This document shows, in pieces, positions 42,333-54,678 of a DNA stretch of 64,000 bases. The notes beneath the pieces were generated by a model. That model searched no databases. It had not been told where the DNA came from and was given only the letters and a program-made list of their open reading frames with translations. Source of the DNA: Aquanectria penicillioides. Taxonomy: Eukaryota > Ascomycota > Sordariomycetes > Hypocreales > Nectriaceae. Both the position numbers and the translations under genes were made by a program. Every line of letters starts with the position of its first letter. The stretch's first letter is position 1. Where the stretch lies: the NCBI GenBank assembly GCA_003415625.1, contig PYIU01000003.1:4960001-5024000 (forward strand), written 5' to 3'.

Positions 42333-44603
42333 ATGGCCCACCTCCAAGCTTCGAAGCTGCCATACCGCGACATCAATGTCAAGGTTACCAACGACTCGTA
42401 CACCTTTACTTCCCCTTCGTCTCCCGATGCGCCCGCCCTTATCCTCGACCGCCCCACGGGTGATGTGCGACTGAGTGAAAGCAGCGCCGCATCTGCCAAG
42501 AGAGCGTCGCGCGTCTCCAGCATCGCTGGCATCTTGGGAACTATTCAACTCAGACTCGGTTCGTCACCGCCTCACCGCCATGCAGCTTCTGATCGATTCA
42601 TCACCACTGACGACCCTTAGACAAATATGTCATCTTCATCACAAAGGCCCAGCCCATCGGCCGCCTCAAAGGCCACATGGTTTATAAGGTTGTCTCGAGC
42701 GAAATCCTGCCCATGCGCGAGCGCCAGATCCACGACCCCGATGAGGATGTTTTCATCGAGCTCCTCAAGACATTTCTGGCCAAAGGGCCCATGTATTTTT
42801 CTTACTCCATAGATCTTACAAACTCTTTCCAGCGCCAGGCCCAAGCCGACGCTTCCAAGCCTCTATGGATGAGGGCGGACGATCGCTTCTTCTTCAACAA
42901 GTACCTCCAATCCGATCTGATCGACTTCCGCAACCGAGGGTCTCGATCCCAGCCCGGTTCTCAATCTGGCATCGATCCTTATATACTGCCTTGCATCTTT
43001 GGCATGCTTGAGATCAAACCCACCACCTTCAAGGGCAACCCCCTGACGCTAGTTCTCATTTCCCGTCGATCGCGCCACCGGGGCGGAACCAGATACTTTA
43101 CACGTGGTGTAGATGATGAGGGCCATGCTGCCAACTACAATGAGACAGAACAAATCGTAATCCTCAACGATAGCAACAGTGGGTTGGGTGGTTATGCTGG
43201 AAGCTCTGATATGCAAAGCGGCAAGTTCGGTGCTGGGGCTGGGCAAGAGATGCAGATATTCTCCTATGTCCAGACTCGTGGCAGTGTCCCCACGTATTGG
43301 GCTGAGATCAACAGCCTGCGATATGTCCCTAAGCTTCAGATTCGAACTCTGGAGACTGCCTTCTCCGCAGCACAGAAGCACTTTGATGAGCAGATCCGGC
43401 TGTACGGCGACAACTGGCTCATCAACTTGGTCAACCAGAAGGGCCGTGAACGGCGAGTCAAGGACGCTTATGAGAAAATGGTTGAGCTGCTTGTCTCTTC
43501 ACCCAAGGAGCGCAGAGATGCCGACCTGCTCACTGAGGAAAAGTTCACCACTATTCAACCCCAGACAAGGCATCAGGCATTTGACCGCCTCCATTATATC
43601 TACTTTGACTACCACAGCGAGACAAAGGGCATGCGGATGGATAAGGCATACGCCCTCATTGAAAAACTCTCCGAGGCCCTTGAACAACAAGGCTACTTCC
43701 GCGCTGTTGACACCCCTTCGGGCATCGATGGCACCATTGATGCCCGCAGCTATCAAACCAGCGTCATGCGTACCAACTGCATGGACTGCCTCGACCGAAC
43801 CAACGTCGTGCAGAGCATGTTCGGACGCCATGTCCTCGATCGCATCTTTGAAGATTTAGGCTTCATGGCTCGTGGCTCCTCATTCCGCGACGAGGACGAT
43901 GCTTTTGAGAATCTGTTCCGCAACCTATGGGCTGACAACGCCGATGTCATTTCCACAGCTTACTCAGGCACCGGAGCCATGAAGACGGATGTCACCCGTA
44001 CCGGGAAGCGTACTAAAGTCGGTGCTCTTCAGGATGCTCGTATCGGGCTCACCCGCTACATCCTCAACAACTTCTTTGACGGACCTCGCCAGGACTCGTT
44101 CGATCTTTTCCTGGGTGCCTATCAACCCGGGACTACAAACATCGGCACCACTCTGGTCTTCACCGACCGCCGGCCTATCCTCATCCAGGCTATCCCCTAT
44201 ATCCTCGCTTTTAGTGTCTTCATTATTTTGGTCGGACTCTTCACCCGCCGTGCGCCGGATGCCAGTGTCCTTCCTTTGCGTATCTTCCTCTTTTTCTGGT
44301 TCATCATCGCCATCTGGTCCTTTAGCTTTGTCTGGACGCATGGCATGCTATACGTAAGTTTGCCTCATGCCTTACTCAGGCCTTCCCCCCATCACCACTT
44401 GAAGACATTGGGCATTAATACGCTAAATCTAGGTCAACTGGCCTCGTCTCAACCCTCGGCCATATGCCGTGGAGGGCTACAACGAGCACTACACCAAGGC
44501 GCGAAAGGACGCCGTTGTCGGTTCCTTCGTGGCCAAGCACGAGCGGGGCCTCAGCACGGCTCGCTTCCTCAACGCGGAGGAAGGCAAGAAAAGAATTGAA
44601 TAG
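42333..44603 (+). CDS. SAC1: Sac1 phosphoinositide phosphatase (709 aa)
   Basis: Sac1 is an ER/Golgi membrane lipid phosphatase acting mainly on PI4P, also PI3P. Exons: 42333-42558, 42621-44353, 44433-44603; introns GTTCGT...CTTAG and GTAAGT...TCTAG; phases close. The Sac domain spans about residues 50-560, with DKYVIFITKAQPIGRLKGH, WAEINSLRYVPKLQI, and the catalytic CX5R motif NCMDCLDRTN (about 461-467). Two C-terminal membrane helices follow (ILIQAIPYILAFSVFIILVG and LPLRIFLFFWFIIAIWSFSF), then a short cytosolic tail (WPRLNPRPYAVEGYNEHYTK) ending KKRIE. The terminal Lys residues could serve as ER retrieval signal. The last intron lies just after the second helix. Confidence 0.96.
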
Positions 44604-45307
44604 ACAAACGTCTATAGGTAGAAGGAAAAGACCGAGGCAGGGCCATACGATATCATCTTCGTTTCTCCCTTTTATTCATTTGTTCGATTGTCGGGTTCTT
44701 TTTTCAGTGTAAGGGGGTTCGCTCACCAGCTCAGTCGAGAGCGGGAGGCTGTTTGAGAGGGCTGTCATCTTTGTAATAACTAAAGTAGTTTGCCAAGATG
44801 GCATCATCCCGGGAGGGCATACAATGTAATATGTGAGATAGATAGGCGTCGTGCAAAAGAGTGAGATTAAAAAAAGAGACGGAAGTATTATCCGAGCTAT
44901 TAAGTACCTGAGTTACATATTTATCGACAGATAAAAGGAGAAGAAAGTTCCGAAACAGTCCGGATAAAACCAAAACAAGGGGAGAAAACAAAGGACAACA
45001 GAAAGTGTACACTCCCAAGGCTATGCTGCCGCCACTTCACGCTATGCCATGCCAAATGGTATAGTGATGCCAAATGCCGCATCATGCTCGCTCCATCCCT
45101 CCAAAAGATAGGGGTATCAAAACCGGACTCCCGATCATAGCTAGGTATCCAATAAAAAAGAATAATAATGATAGTGAATGTTGTGGTAGTTGCACGCTTG
45201 CATCCAGCCCAACACATAAAAATTACAATCCCAGCATTGCGCCACATTGTATCGCATGCTCGTGGACTCATTGCATCGTCTTCTCTCAGCACATGTGGAG
45301 ATGTGCC
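44604..45307. other. Intergenic 0.7 kb between convergent genes
   Basis: AT-rich 3' flanks. No gene supported; the minus frame at 44731-45018 is a low-complexity artefact. Confidence 0.4.
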
Positions 45308-48300
45308 CTACAACCATAACAGCCATCTGATGCCGCCCCAGGTGGCCTGTCCCAGACCCAAGACAATCCGAAAGATAGTCACGACGAACCAGACGTACCA
45401 CATGAAGCCGACGAGCACCCACTCAACAATCGACCACATGCCACGACGTAGCCATCTGAATCGCCTGCGTCTATTCCGCCCCAGTTCCTCGATTAAATCG
45501 ACGACTCTTTTGACCTTGAGAAGCTGCCCCAGTGCGAGGTCCTTGCCAGTCTCGTCGGCTTGATCCGCTGCCTCGCCTGTCATCCCAGATAATTCATCAG
45601 CGATGCGCGACCGAACGCACCAGATTCGTTCTTCGAGTTTCGGTCGTGTTTGACTAGTAAACCGATCTGCCGACATTTGCCACCGCTCGACCTCTGTTTC
45701 GATGGCAATGCTGAGGGTTTGACTTGCCAGAGGATAGTGATCGCAGTAAGGAATCTCCTGGTCAGATGGCAGTGAAGCTTTGGGGGTGAGCTTCGCAATA
45801 TCTCCCCACGGAACGCCAGCAATGTTCGATCGCGGGGTCTTGCCTGGACTCAACAAACTACCGTTTGCGAGGGGCCTCTTGGCTTCCTGAGCTCGGCGAG
45901 ATATTTCCATAGCTTGGATTCCTGAAGTTAGCATCAAGGTTCGCAGCCGGGCGATCTCTCGTTTTGAGAAGTGGCACTCTCGCGGGGAGCTTGATCGGCG
46001 ATTGACCACTTTCGGCTCCTGAAGTTGTCTGGTTCGTCAAACCTAACCACAAGTGTTGCGGACTTGGAGTTCTTCTCCGTTGCACGAGTGGCATCCGGTG
46101 CGCTCTCCTGGCACGATTCTGCTTCTGAAGGTTCAACAGTGGCAGTCCGAACTTCTTCAACTAAACCGGGGGGGCGGAAGCCACCGGAGGAGGCACATCT
46201 AGCCTAGGAGGTCTGCCAAGATGAGGGCGTAGTGGCTGAGGGCTCTGTGGTCGGTTCTCTGCTGTCGGCTTCTGGTCTGCAACTGCAGGTCTCCCATATG
46301 TCTCCGATAGAGGCTGAAACTGTGGCATCGTGTCAAGAAAATGTTTTGCGTTGTTTGGTGCCTCATGGTTCCGCTTGGAATTTGAGCGAGACAGAGTGAG
46401 TGACAATCGCCCCCGTGACTTGACTGGCTCGCTTTCTGATTCATCAGAGAATGCTTCTGGTGGAGTTTCAAATGCACTGTCCTTCTTCCACAGCATGTCT
46501 CCCAGTCGTGAAACGCCCCCACGGATCACTGTGTCAATCCGAGGCCCTTTGAATATTCCACGCAGCCCAACATCATTATCGCCCCTGACTCTCACGCTGG
46601 TATTGCGATGATGTTTGTGGCCTTCATGGCCTGGCTTAGAAGTAGACGGATGTCGTTCTAGCCCAATCTTACCATCGATTGGAGAAGGCGGTTCATGCAT
46701 GGAGAGGCGACGGTCAGAATCCTCGGCCTCAGTGACTTGAAGCTCAGTGCCTTCATCACGGCCTTTATCACGAAAAGCCCTCTTCACCTTTGTAAAAGGG
46801 TTTCTCATGGGCGATGAAGAGCGACTTGACGGAGCGGAAAGTTCCAAGCCAGCCGGCGGGTTGGAAAGAGTGTGCTGAATTGGATTCAATTCTGGCGACA
46901 TCGGTTGAGGCGAGTCAACATCGTCTGAAACCTGTCTTACGCGTCTTGGGCCTCCATCAAATTTAGGAAGGTGATATCCAGGTAATGGATCCAATTGAGA
47001 TCTCTCGCGTGAAGATCGATGGTCTGAATCACTGGGATCCGTAAGCGACCACTTCCAGTTGCTATTTGGCTTTAAAAGAAAAGGGTGCTCGGGCGTTGCA
47101 GAACTCTCTGGTTGAAGGTACTCGGCTTCAGTCTCGGGAACATGAGAAAGCCGCTGCTTTGCCTCTTGAGCAATCATCTCCAGCATTTGCTTCTCAAGTA
47201 AATCGTTCGTGTGACTTGAGATGGTGCCCGTTCGAGCCGGCCGGGTGCGCCGGGGTCTGCCCTCACTCTTAATTTCATCGTCAGTTTCAGAGTCGGAAAA
47301 TGAATCCTTCCTCCCCCGGAGGAAGTCATGGGGGCTGTGGGTTGAAGCTGTGTGTCTGTGAAGGCTACCGCCGATGCTGTGCAGCTTTTGTTTCGCCCGC
47401 TCTTTGGCACTACCTTGCGAGTGGTCAGTATCAGGCCGAATGAGTTGGAGTTCCTTTAACTCTGGCATCCCCTCCGCATCTTCAAGAGTTTTAGTTGTAA
47501 ACGGGCTAACCCCAGGTCCAAGCTCATCTGTTTGCCGTGACATTGGCCTACTCAAAACAGCACCCTCGGGGAAGATCTTGAACCAGTTGCGATCCTCGAT
47601 GAGTTGCTTATGCGAGTCCTGTTCAACCCAATAGGCGTCGGCGATCAAGTCGCATGGCTCAAAGAACCAATCGACTCGAGGACGACGTACCCGAAGGGCT
47701 GCCTTCGGTTTGGAATCAGGTGAAAGTTGAGATTGAACTTCGTCAGCGGTGGGAAAAGATGGCAAAAGTGAGCCCCCTTCACCAGAAAGCACATTGAGGG
47801 TGGCGGCTCTTTGTGAAGCCTTCTCAACCCACATTTTGACACTCCCGACGTCACCAAACCCTTGTGTTTCACCATCAATCACCATTCTTTCCCTTGCGCG
47901 GACTTTTCGATTTCGAATGTATTGTAATGGATTGTAATGCCGACCTCCAGAGAGGATGAGTTCAGAGGATCCAAACTTGGTCAATTTTCCGTTGCTAGGC
48001 GAGCTTGGCGGGCTAGACGCTGAAGGTCGATCCGGTCCCAATTTCAGTGGAGGAAGAATTTCCAATAAGCGTCGATACTGAGACATGAGTTCAAGGTGCT
48101 CCCGAGCTTTTTGCGCTCGTGCCAAGGTAGAGGTAGAGAAGTGGTATCGATAGTGGTTGTCATTGCTGGCCTCCATGAAAGGAGAACGCAGGGGGCTGCT
48201 CGATCTAACACCGGACAATCGGGGAGTAAGAGCTTGAGGGGGTTTAGGGGATACATTTCGGGTTTTCCGCTGTTGTTGAAGATGGGTCTTGATGTTGCTA

Positions 48301-48980
48301 CCTGTTGGTGCGTCTTGAACAGGAGCCAACCGAGGAGGGTTAGTACGGGATATATTGCGTCGGGATGCTATTCGCCTTGACTCGCTTAAATTCAAGGCCA
48401 TATTAACGATCTGGGTCGAATCGACATCTAGGGCCGACGAGCCTTGATGAGTTTTTCTGGAATGGCCATCTCGCTTCCTGACGAACAGGTCCTCCTGTGA
48501 CGTATCGGGAGACGCAATCCGTGGTCTGTTCCTGATGCCAGTGTTGATACCTAATCCAAAATCACGGGGGACGCTAGTTGACAGAGGATCGGCCACGTCT
48601 TTGCCTTTTTGCGGAGCCGTGTTGCGAGGTTGGCGACGGGAAAGATTATGCTCGTCATCGCCTACCACGGCGTCTTGGAGGAGAAAGGCACCACTGGCCT
48701 GGGGCCTGTGTGTTCGACGAGATCGCTTTGCTCGAGCAGCATTCTGGCCGATGCCCTGTCCAGCGTCACGGGCCTTCGGATGTAACCGTGGAAGAAGTTC
48801 GTCGTCGGAGAAGGCGAGGGGTCGGTCGGGAGACGATGGAGCGTTAAGCAGGGCCCCTATGGTAACAGGCTCGGCCCTCAAAGCGTGATCGTAGCTGAAC
48901 CTCGTAGGGACATCTGGGGTAACTGGTCCATCTCGTCTCCCGTACACGGCGAGGGACGGCGGAGCGCGCTTGTCCGTCAT
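45308..48980 (-). CDS. Large unrecognised fungal protein with C-terminal membrane hairpin (about 1,200 aa)
   Basis: The frame from 48980 (MTDKRAPPSLAVYGRRD) is open for 939 codons to 46161. A second strongly coding frame (HFSKREIARLRTLMLTSGI to the stop at 45308) follows. The first 270 residues are basic and disordered; a folded-looking block at about 285-480 has AQKAREHLELMSQYRRLLE, GGRHYNPLQYIRNRKVRARE, and VDWFFEPCDLIADAYWVEQD; then Ser/Pro-rich linker. The C-terminal part ends in FRWLRRGMWSIVEW plus two hydrophobic segments (VLVGFMWYVWFVVTIF; LGQATWGGIRWLLWL), a likely tail anchor. The join is uncertain: either one intron of about 130-165 nt with a weak donor, or two one-base losses at G runs 46168-46174 and 45984-45987, which would make the whole read through. 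I know the style of protein but not its function. Confidence 0.75.
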
Positions 48981-51339
48981 TGCGCGCAGCTGTCACATGC
49001 CAGTCTCGCACTCACTAGGGAGGAGAGGCGAGTATATTGTCAATAGTGACAGGGATAACGGTGCAGCATCTTCTTGCTTCGGAGGAGGAGGGGGACGAGG
49101 TCCAAGAGCAGAGACGGCAAGTTGAGGCGGGAGGCGGGAGGCGGGAGGCGGTAGGTGATGGTTTCGATGATCAAGTATGTCGGAGAGCGCGAGTCGAAAG
49201 CGCAGGAGCGAGTGGGCTCCAACCGGACGGGAGGAAGAGAATCCCTCACTCACGGACTCATGACAGATTTTCTAAGGCGACGCGGGGATAAAAGGCTTGG
49301 GATTGTCGTGGGAACTGGGAACTGGGAACTGGAACAGGATCTGTTGTTGCGTTGCGTCAGGTTTGCACCTTGCAGGCCGGCCCCTGCCTTGTCTTAGGTC
49401 TTGGTTGTCACGGGATGGCTATAAAGTCACCACTAAGGTACCACTAAGGTTTGCTGGGGGGTCACAATTAAGTCACTTTTGGGAGGGTTGCTACCTACCT
49501 AGGTAGGTAGGTGTTGCTGTGGGGTCCGCGAGCGCTAGAAAACGAGGCAGGGTGTGCTATAAGCTGCTGGCTATGCGTCGCCCGATCCCAATGCAGCACG
49601 GTGGATGGATGGAAAGTGAACAGTGCTTCGATCCTCCCTTCCGTAACAGATCGCTGTTGAGGGGAAGGTTTCATACAGTACTATCCAAATGCCCCGCCCA
49701 CGTACAGTGAATTCATCTCGTTTATCAGCTCTCATTGCTCCCCTTTCTTCTTCTTTGTTCTTTGTTCCCTGTTCCGACCCAACAGGTACAGCCTGTGTAC
49801 ACAGGGGTTCTGCCAGATGTTGCCGCCTAGATCTTATGCCATGACGTGACACAATTCGACGACACAATATGTACACGAATATGTGCACGTACCAGCCATC
49901 CCAAGAAGCGAACATGGCCAATGAATGACTTACATGTTTACGGGCCACGATAGAGTCAACTAGCATTTACGAGGATATGCAGTGAAGTGCTTGTATGGGT
50001 CCTCAGGTCGCCCATCGTGAAACATGGCCAAGTGCACGACCGAGACAAGTCTCCGCTGCCTCAAGAACTGGCGCAGGACTCGATATATTATCCACAGTCT
50101 TCTTCCATGGGGTTTGTTCGCATATCTGATCTGGCCCGTCCTGCATATGCTCAACATCGTCCACCTCTCAAGGCAAGGTCGGTTGCGCTGGCATTTGGCA
50201 TTTGGGGTTATTGTTGGCATTTCTAAGTCGGGAAGTTTAGTTTCAGTCTGGTTTGATTTCCCTGGTCACCTGTGCCGCAACAAACTGGCAGTTACCCACC
50301 ACCACATACATGCCTTCAGAAAGTGGCGCTCGATATCTTACCCCTCCCCCGCAACACGCGCGATCGGAGAAGTTTTCGTTTAGCAGGGAGAAGATCACGC
50401 GAAAAATCAGGCGCTTTCCCACAGCCTGTCCTTTCACTGGCTTCAACATGTCCAAGTCCAACCCTCCCGGCCTGAGATTCCACCCCCAAACCGCCAGGCA
50501 AGCTCACAGCTTGAGGTTGTTTAAATGACATTTAAGCATAGCCCCTGAAATCTCCGCTGGAATCTCCGCTGACAAACACTCCGTGTGATTCCCATTCTAC
50601 ACAGGGGGGGTCAAATAGTGACGCACTTTGCCCACCCACCCACACTCCTTCTAGAAAGCCGCGGTAGCCAGAGGGTCAGTTAAATTCCGTGCAGGGACAC
50701 ATCCAGTTGCTCCGGGGTGTAGCACGCAAATCAAGCAAGGACAGGGCCTCTTGACAACACTGCAGATGCCACCTAAGTCCATACCTATCTTACCTCCCTA
50801 GGCACCTACGGAGATGTACGTAAGGTGCGGCAGGGATACTTGGGTTATACAACTAGCTGTACTCATTTGTACCCTCGTCTCAGGTGCGCATCGTCATCAC
50901 GATCACATGAAATTTACAAAAAACACCGCATCTAAGACAATCCTCACTCCCAACTCTCAGCCCAGCCCAGCCCGGCCCAGCCCAGTCAAACTCAGCTCCA
51001 TCCCTCATCGTGGCTGCGGCACAGTTATGGGAGCATTGTCACGGTCATAATCAACACATTCAGTCACGCGCTTCCATTCTCCTCGTCATCTGTAACCCTC
51101 ACCACGAGTAGAAGTTATTGGATATCGTCATCTTCAATATTCTTACAACATGGAACTATCTAATATCTAATCCCACTGCCACCGGGAAGGCTTCCAAACT
51201 TCCCATACTACTGTACAGCCGAAGAGATTGAGGGGGTATACAAATCTATCTATACATGACCATACCACCGACTCCTACGACAAGCCTCTTTTCTTTTTCT
51301 TCTAGGTTTCTTTGTCGAAATACGATGTCCCTATACCGC
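48981..51339. other. 2.4-kb intergenic region with a 20-bp palindrome
   Basis: Upstream of the large protein and downstream of IleRS. It has purine-rich blocks at 49110-49160, tandem 'gggaactggga' at 49308-49330, and CCTAGGTA-type words at 49433-49455, 49491-49512 and 50782-50812. No gene is supported. Confidence 0.5.
49491..49510. repeat. 20-bp perfect palindrome ctacctacctaggtaggtag
   Basis: Equals its own reverse complement; same word family as 3909-3926 and 41755-41791. Confidence 0.9.
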
Positions 51340-54311
51340 TCAGGCGGCTGCAGTAACGGATCCGACAACTTCCTCGCATCTGCTGCAGAGGTGATCCTCG
51401 GACGGCGCCACGTATCGCCAGCATCTCGAGCATTTCTCCTCCTTCGGGGGAGCACGTGCACCTTGACCTTGGTCTCCCGGACCTCAAATTCCTGCACATA
51501 GGCCCACGCCTGACCCTCGGGCACTGGCTGGTTGAGTTCCACTGATGAAACGACAAAAATCGCCTCTAGTTCATCTTGGTATCGCTCTAAAACACCGGCT
51601 ATCTTATCGTTTTCCACCACGAGATTTACGGAGCACTGCAGAGAGCTTCCCAGCACCTTATCACTTCGGGCCTGCTCCAGAGTTGCTTTGACAGCATTAT
51701 GCACTCCTGAAATCACAGCTGTGTCCTCGCGTAACGCATCCTGTGGAACCGTCAATCGGACAGGATCGACGAGGTGCGAGTCATACAGCTGTCGAGCAGG
51801 GTTCTCCAGAGACCTATCATTGCAATTAGCTTGTGATTATGGTTTTCCAGTGACGGTCTACTCACGTGTCCTCAGCCATCCACGCAGGCCGATGCGACCA
51901 AGCTTCTTCAACTAGCAGAGGCGTAATCGGGGCAAGCATTCGCAGAAACCCGATGAAGATTGGTTCCAAAATGCCACCGCCGTCACCGCAGTAAAGACGA
52001 TCCTTGAGGGCCTCGAGGTAGAAGGCTGATAGATCAGTTGCAACCCAGCGATTGATCACGCCTACTGCTTTGTGAAATTCATAGTTATCATAGGACTCCA
52101 TGACCTGTGACATTGTATCCTGTAGCTGAACCAGTGCAATCTGGTCCAATTTTGCCAGAGGGGATTCACGAGCCTCTTGGTTGAGAGAGCCCAGAAGCAT
52201 CTTGATGATTGTTCTGTACTTGATCAAGGAAGTGTGGACAGGTTGAAGAATCGTTTGGCCAATAAGTACATCCGTTGTAAAATCGGCGCTAGCTGCCCAC
52301 AGCCGAATAGCATCGGGACCAAGGCCGTCAAACTTTTGGCTTTGTCCCTTGCCCTTGACTTTGACAGGTCCCAGAAGACTACCATCCATGACTTGGTCAG
52401 GGGTGTACATGTTACCAAGAGACTTGGACATCTTCTTGCCTTGCCCGTCCAATGTAAATCCATGGGTGATCAAGGTCTTGAATGGGGCAACTATCTTGCC
52501 AGAATGATTCTTGTTGAATGCCTGGGTCGCAACGTAGGTCAACAAACTTGATTGAAACCAGCCTCGGTGCTGGTCAGAGCCCTCAAGGTAAACATCGGCA
52601 GGTTCGCTAGTTTCAGTCCAACTGCTTCCGCTATCGAACCAGACGTCCATCGTATCAGTGCCTCGGCGATATTTGCCAGACAAAGAAGGGGCAATCCAAG
52701 CGGGATCATCAGGGCTGTCATAGAACCAAGCAGCCGATGTTCTCTCGTGCATCACAGAGATAATGTGCTCAACAGATTCAGGGGTCATGACAGAGTTTCC
52801 GCTTTCGTCATACAGGGCAGGAATTGGCACCCCCATGAGCGTTGACGAGAGATGCACCACTCGCTTCGGCCCTTGACAAAGCTCTCAAGTCGGACTCTGC
52901 CACCCTCAGGAACAAACCGTACGTCGCGAAGGGCCGCGAGAGCATCTTCCTTGATGCTTCCGACATCGGCGAACCACTGAGCTGTAGCACGAACGACAAC
53001 TGGTCTCTTTGTACGCCAATCATAGGGGTACTTGTGGCGTAGCTTGTGTGTTCCCAGAACATCTTCTCCCATGAGATCCAACACCGACTGGCTACCGCCA
53101 TCCAGGATAGTGGGGGCTGACATTAGCTTCTCCGGGTCATCAGGGTACGCTTCCTTCGTGAAGCAGCCACCATCGTCAATGGGTGCAAACGCCTCAATGC
53201 CGTGTTTCGCACAGACTTCGTAGTCATCCTGGCCATGCCCAGGAGCAATATGAACCAAACCAGTACCAGAATCAGCAGTGACAAAATCAGCATCAATGAT
53301 CCACTGAGGTGACGCAGATCGGCCCCGCAACTTGTTACGATATTGGAGTCCTACCAGGTCAGACCCACGGATTGAGTCAACTACCACTTCGAAATCGGGT
53401 ATCATCTTCTTCATAGCTTCAACTCGCTCCGAGGAAACTAGAAGTCCATCAGATCCGACGCGGATGACTGAGTACGTGAGATCGCGATGGATAGCAATAG
53501 CCCTGTTAGCAGGCAGAGTCCAGGGAGTAGTGGTCCAAATAGCTGCATAGAGTGGTCCTTGGAATTTTGAAAGCTGGGGGATGGATGACCAGTCTGACGT
53601 AATTGGGAATCTAATATATGCTGCAGTCGATACGTGATCGTCCCGGTATTCTAATTCAGCCTCGGCCAATGCGGTTCGTGATGATGTTGACCAGTAGACG
53701 GGCTTATGCTTGCGGTACACAAGACCCCGGCGAACCAAGTTCTGGAAAACACGCAATTGCCGGATCTCAAACTCGCGATCCATCGTAGTCCACTTCTTTT
53801 CCCAGTCAGCCATGACAGCAACTGATTGGAAACCTTTCATCTGATCTTTGACTGTCTTGGAAGCCAGGCGCCGCGCAATATCTCGGATCTGGACTGGAGT
53901 GAGACCCTTTGTGTTGCTCGATCCAAGGGCCTTCATCTCAATTGGCAGACCATGGCAATCCCAACCTGGTCGGTATATAACCCTGCGCCCTTGTTGGACT
54001 TTGACTCGAATAATCATGTCTTTGAGGACCTTGTTGAGGGCGTGGCCGACGTGGAGGTTACCATTGGCATACGGCGGGCCATCATGCAGTACAAAGGGGG
54101 AATGTTCTGGTCGGTTCTTCGTCTGCCAGTCGTATAGGTCGTCGGTGCATTGGCGATGCCATTGCTGCTGAAGCTTCGGGTTCGGACGAGCACTTTGAAC
54201 ATGGAACAATTAGCTCCGGACAGGATGGTAGGGGCTACCTGAAGAAGCGGAAAGGACGTACGGGAAGCTCGACCGAGGAAGCCTCAAGGTCGATTTCCAG
54301 GACTTGGACAT
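51340..54311 (-). CDS. ISM1: Mitochondrial isoleucyl-tRNA synthetase, with two apparent one-base deletions (950 aa when read through)
   Basis: Charges tRNA-Ile in mitochondria. Exons: 54311-54262, 54192-51866, 51813-51340; introns GTACGT...CAAAG and GTGAGT...GATAG. N-terminus [24 protein letters not shown] motif in [15 protein letters not shown] (about 64-67); WDCHGLPIE; editing-domain [30 protein letters not shown] in [10 protein letters not shown] (about 605). Frame breaks: [12 protein letters not shown] must continue [12 protein letters not shown], which needs a sixth base in the C5 run at 52830-52834; and KVHVLPP must continue [12 protein letters not shown]...CSRCEEVV, the C-terminal zinc motif, which needs a sixth base in the G5 run at 51446-51450. 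With both added, every phase closes and the protein stops at 51340. Confidence 0.95.
51446..51450. other. Second frameshift site in IleRS (G5 run, one base short)
   Basis: Without an extra base the C-terminal zinc motif (CSRCWRYV ... CSRCEEVV) is lost to an unrelated Arg-rich frame; with it the motif and a stop at 51340 appear. Confidence 0.8.
52830..52834. other. First frameshift site in IleRS (C5 run, one base short)
   Basis: The break falls inside the conserved WGVPIPALY motif with no possible intron; one extra base restores it exactly. Confidence 0.88.
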
Positions 54312-54678
54312 GATCAAACGACGGCCATGTCCCGTGGCGGGTGGCAAGGAAATCAGAATCGAACCTCGACGTCGGATGGAGGTGATGCTAATATCGTTGT
54401 CGGCTGAGGCAGAATTTTAGTGCTGCGCGGCGCACCACACCCCAAATCTGCAGGGCGTCGCCCTTGCTTGGTAGATGCGGGCGGAACATTGGTGCTCTGG
54501 CCAGCTGCAAGGCTACCAAACCCACTGGAGACTTAGCGCCTTCGCGGGGCAATTGCAGTGGCGGCCTGGTTACATCACTGTTAAAGTGGTTCAATTGCAA
54601 CAAACATTGGTCATCTCGCTCCCTCACTCCAGTTCATTCACGCTGCCGCATCTCTCTATCAACGGCGTGCTCGACAAC
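54312..54678. promoter_or_regulatory. Divergent promoter IleRS / conserved protein
   Basis: 367 bp between divergent starts. No distinct motif. Confidence 0.4.

Noticed and set aside
46161..48980. Treating the 939-codon frame as a complete gene
   Set aside because: The strongly coding, membrane-ending frame directly downstream on the same strand shows the protein continues.
51340..52834. Programmed ribosomal frameshifting in IleRS
   Set aside because: No slippery heptamer context recognised, two separate sites, and unrelated genes show the same defect.
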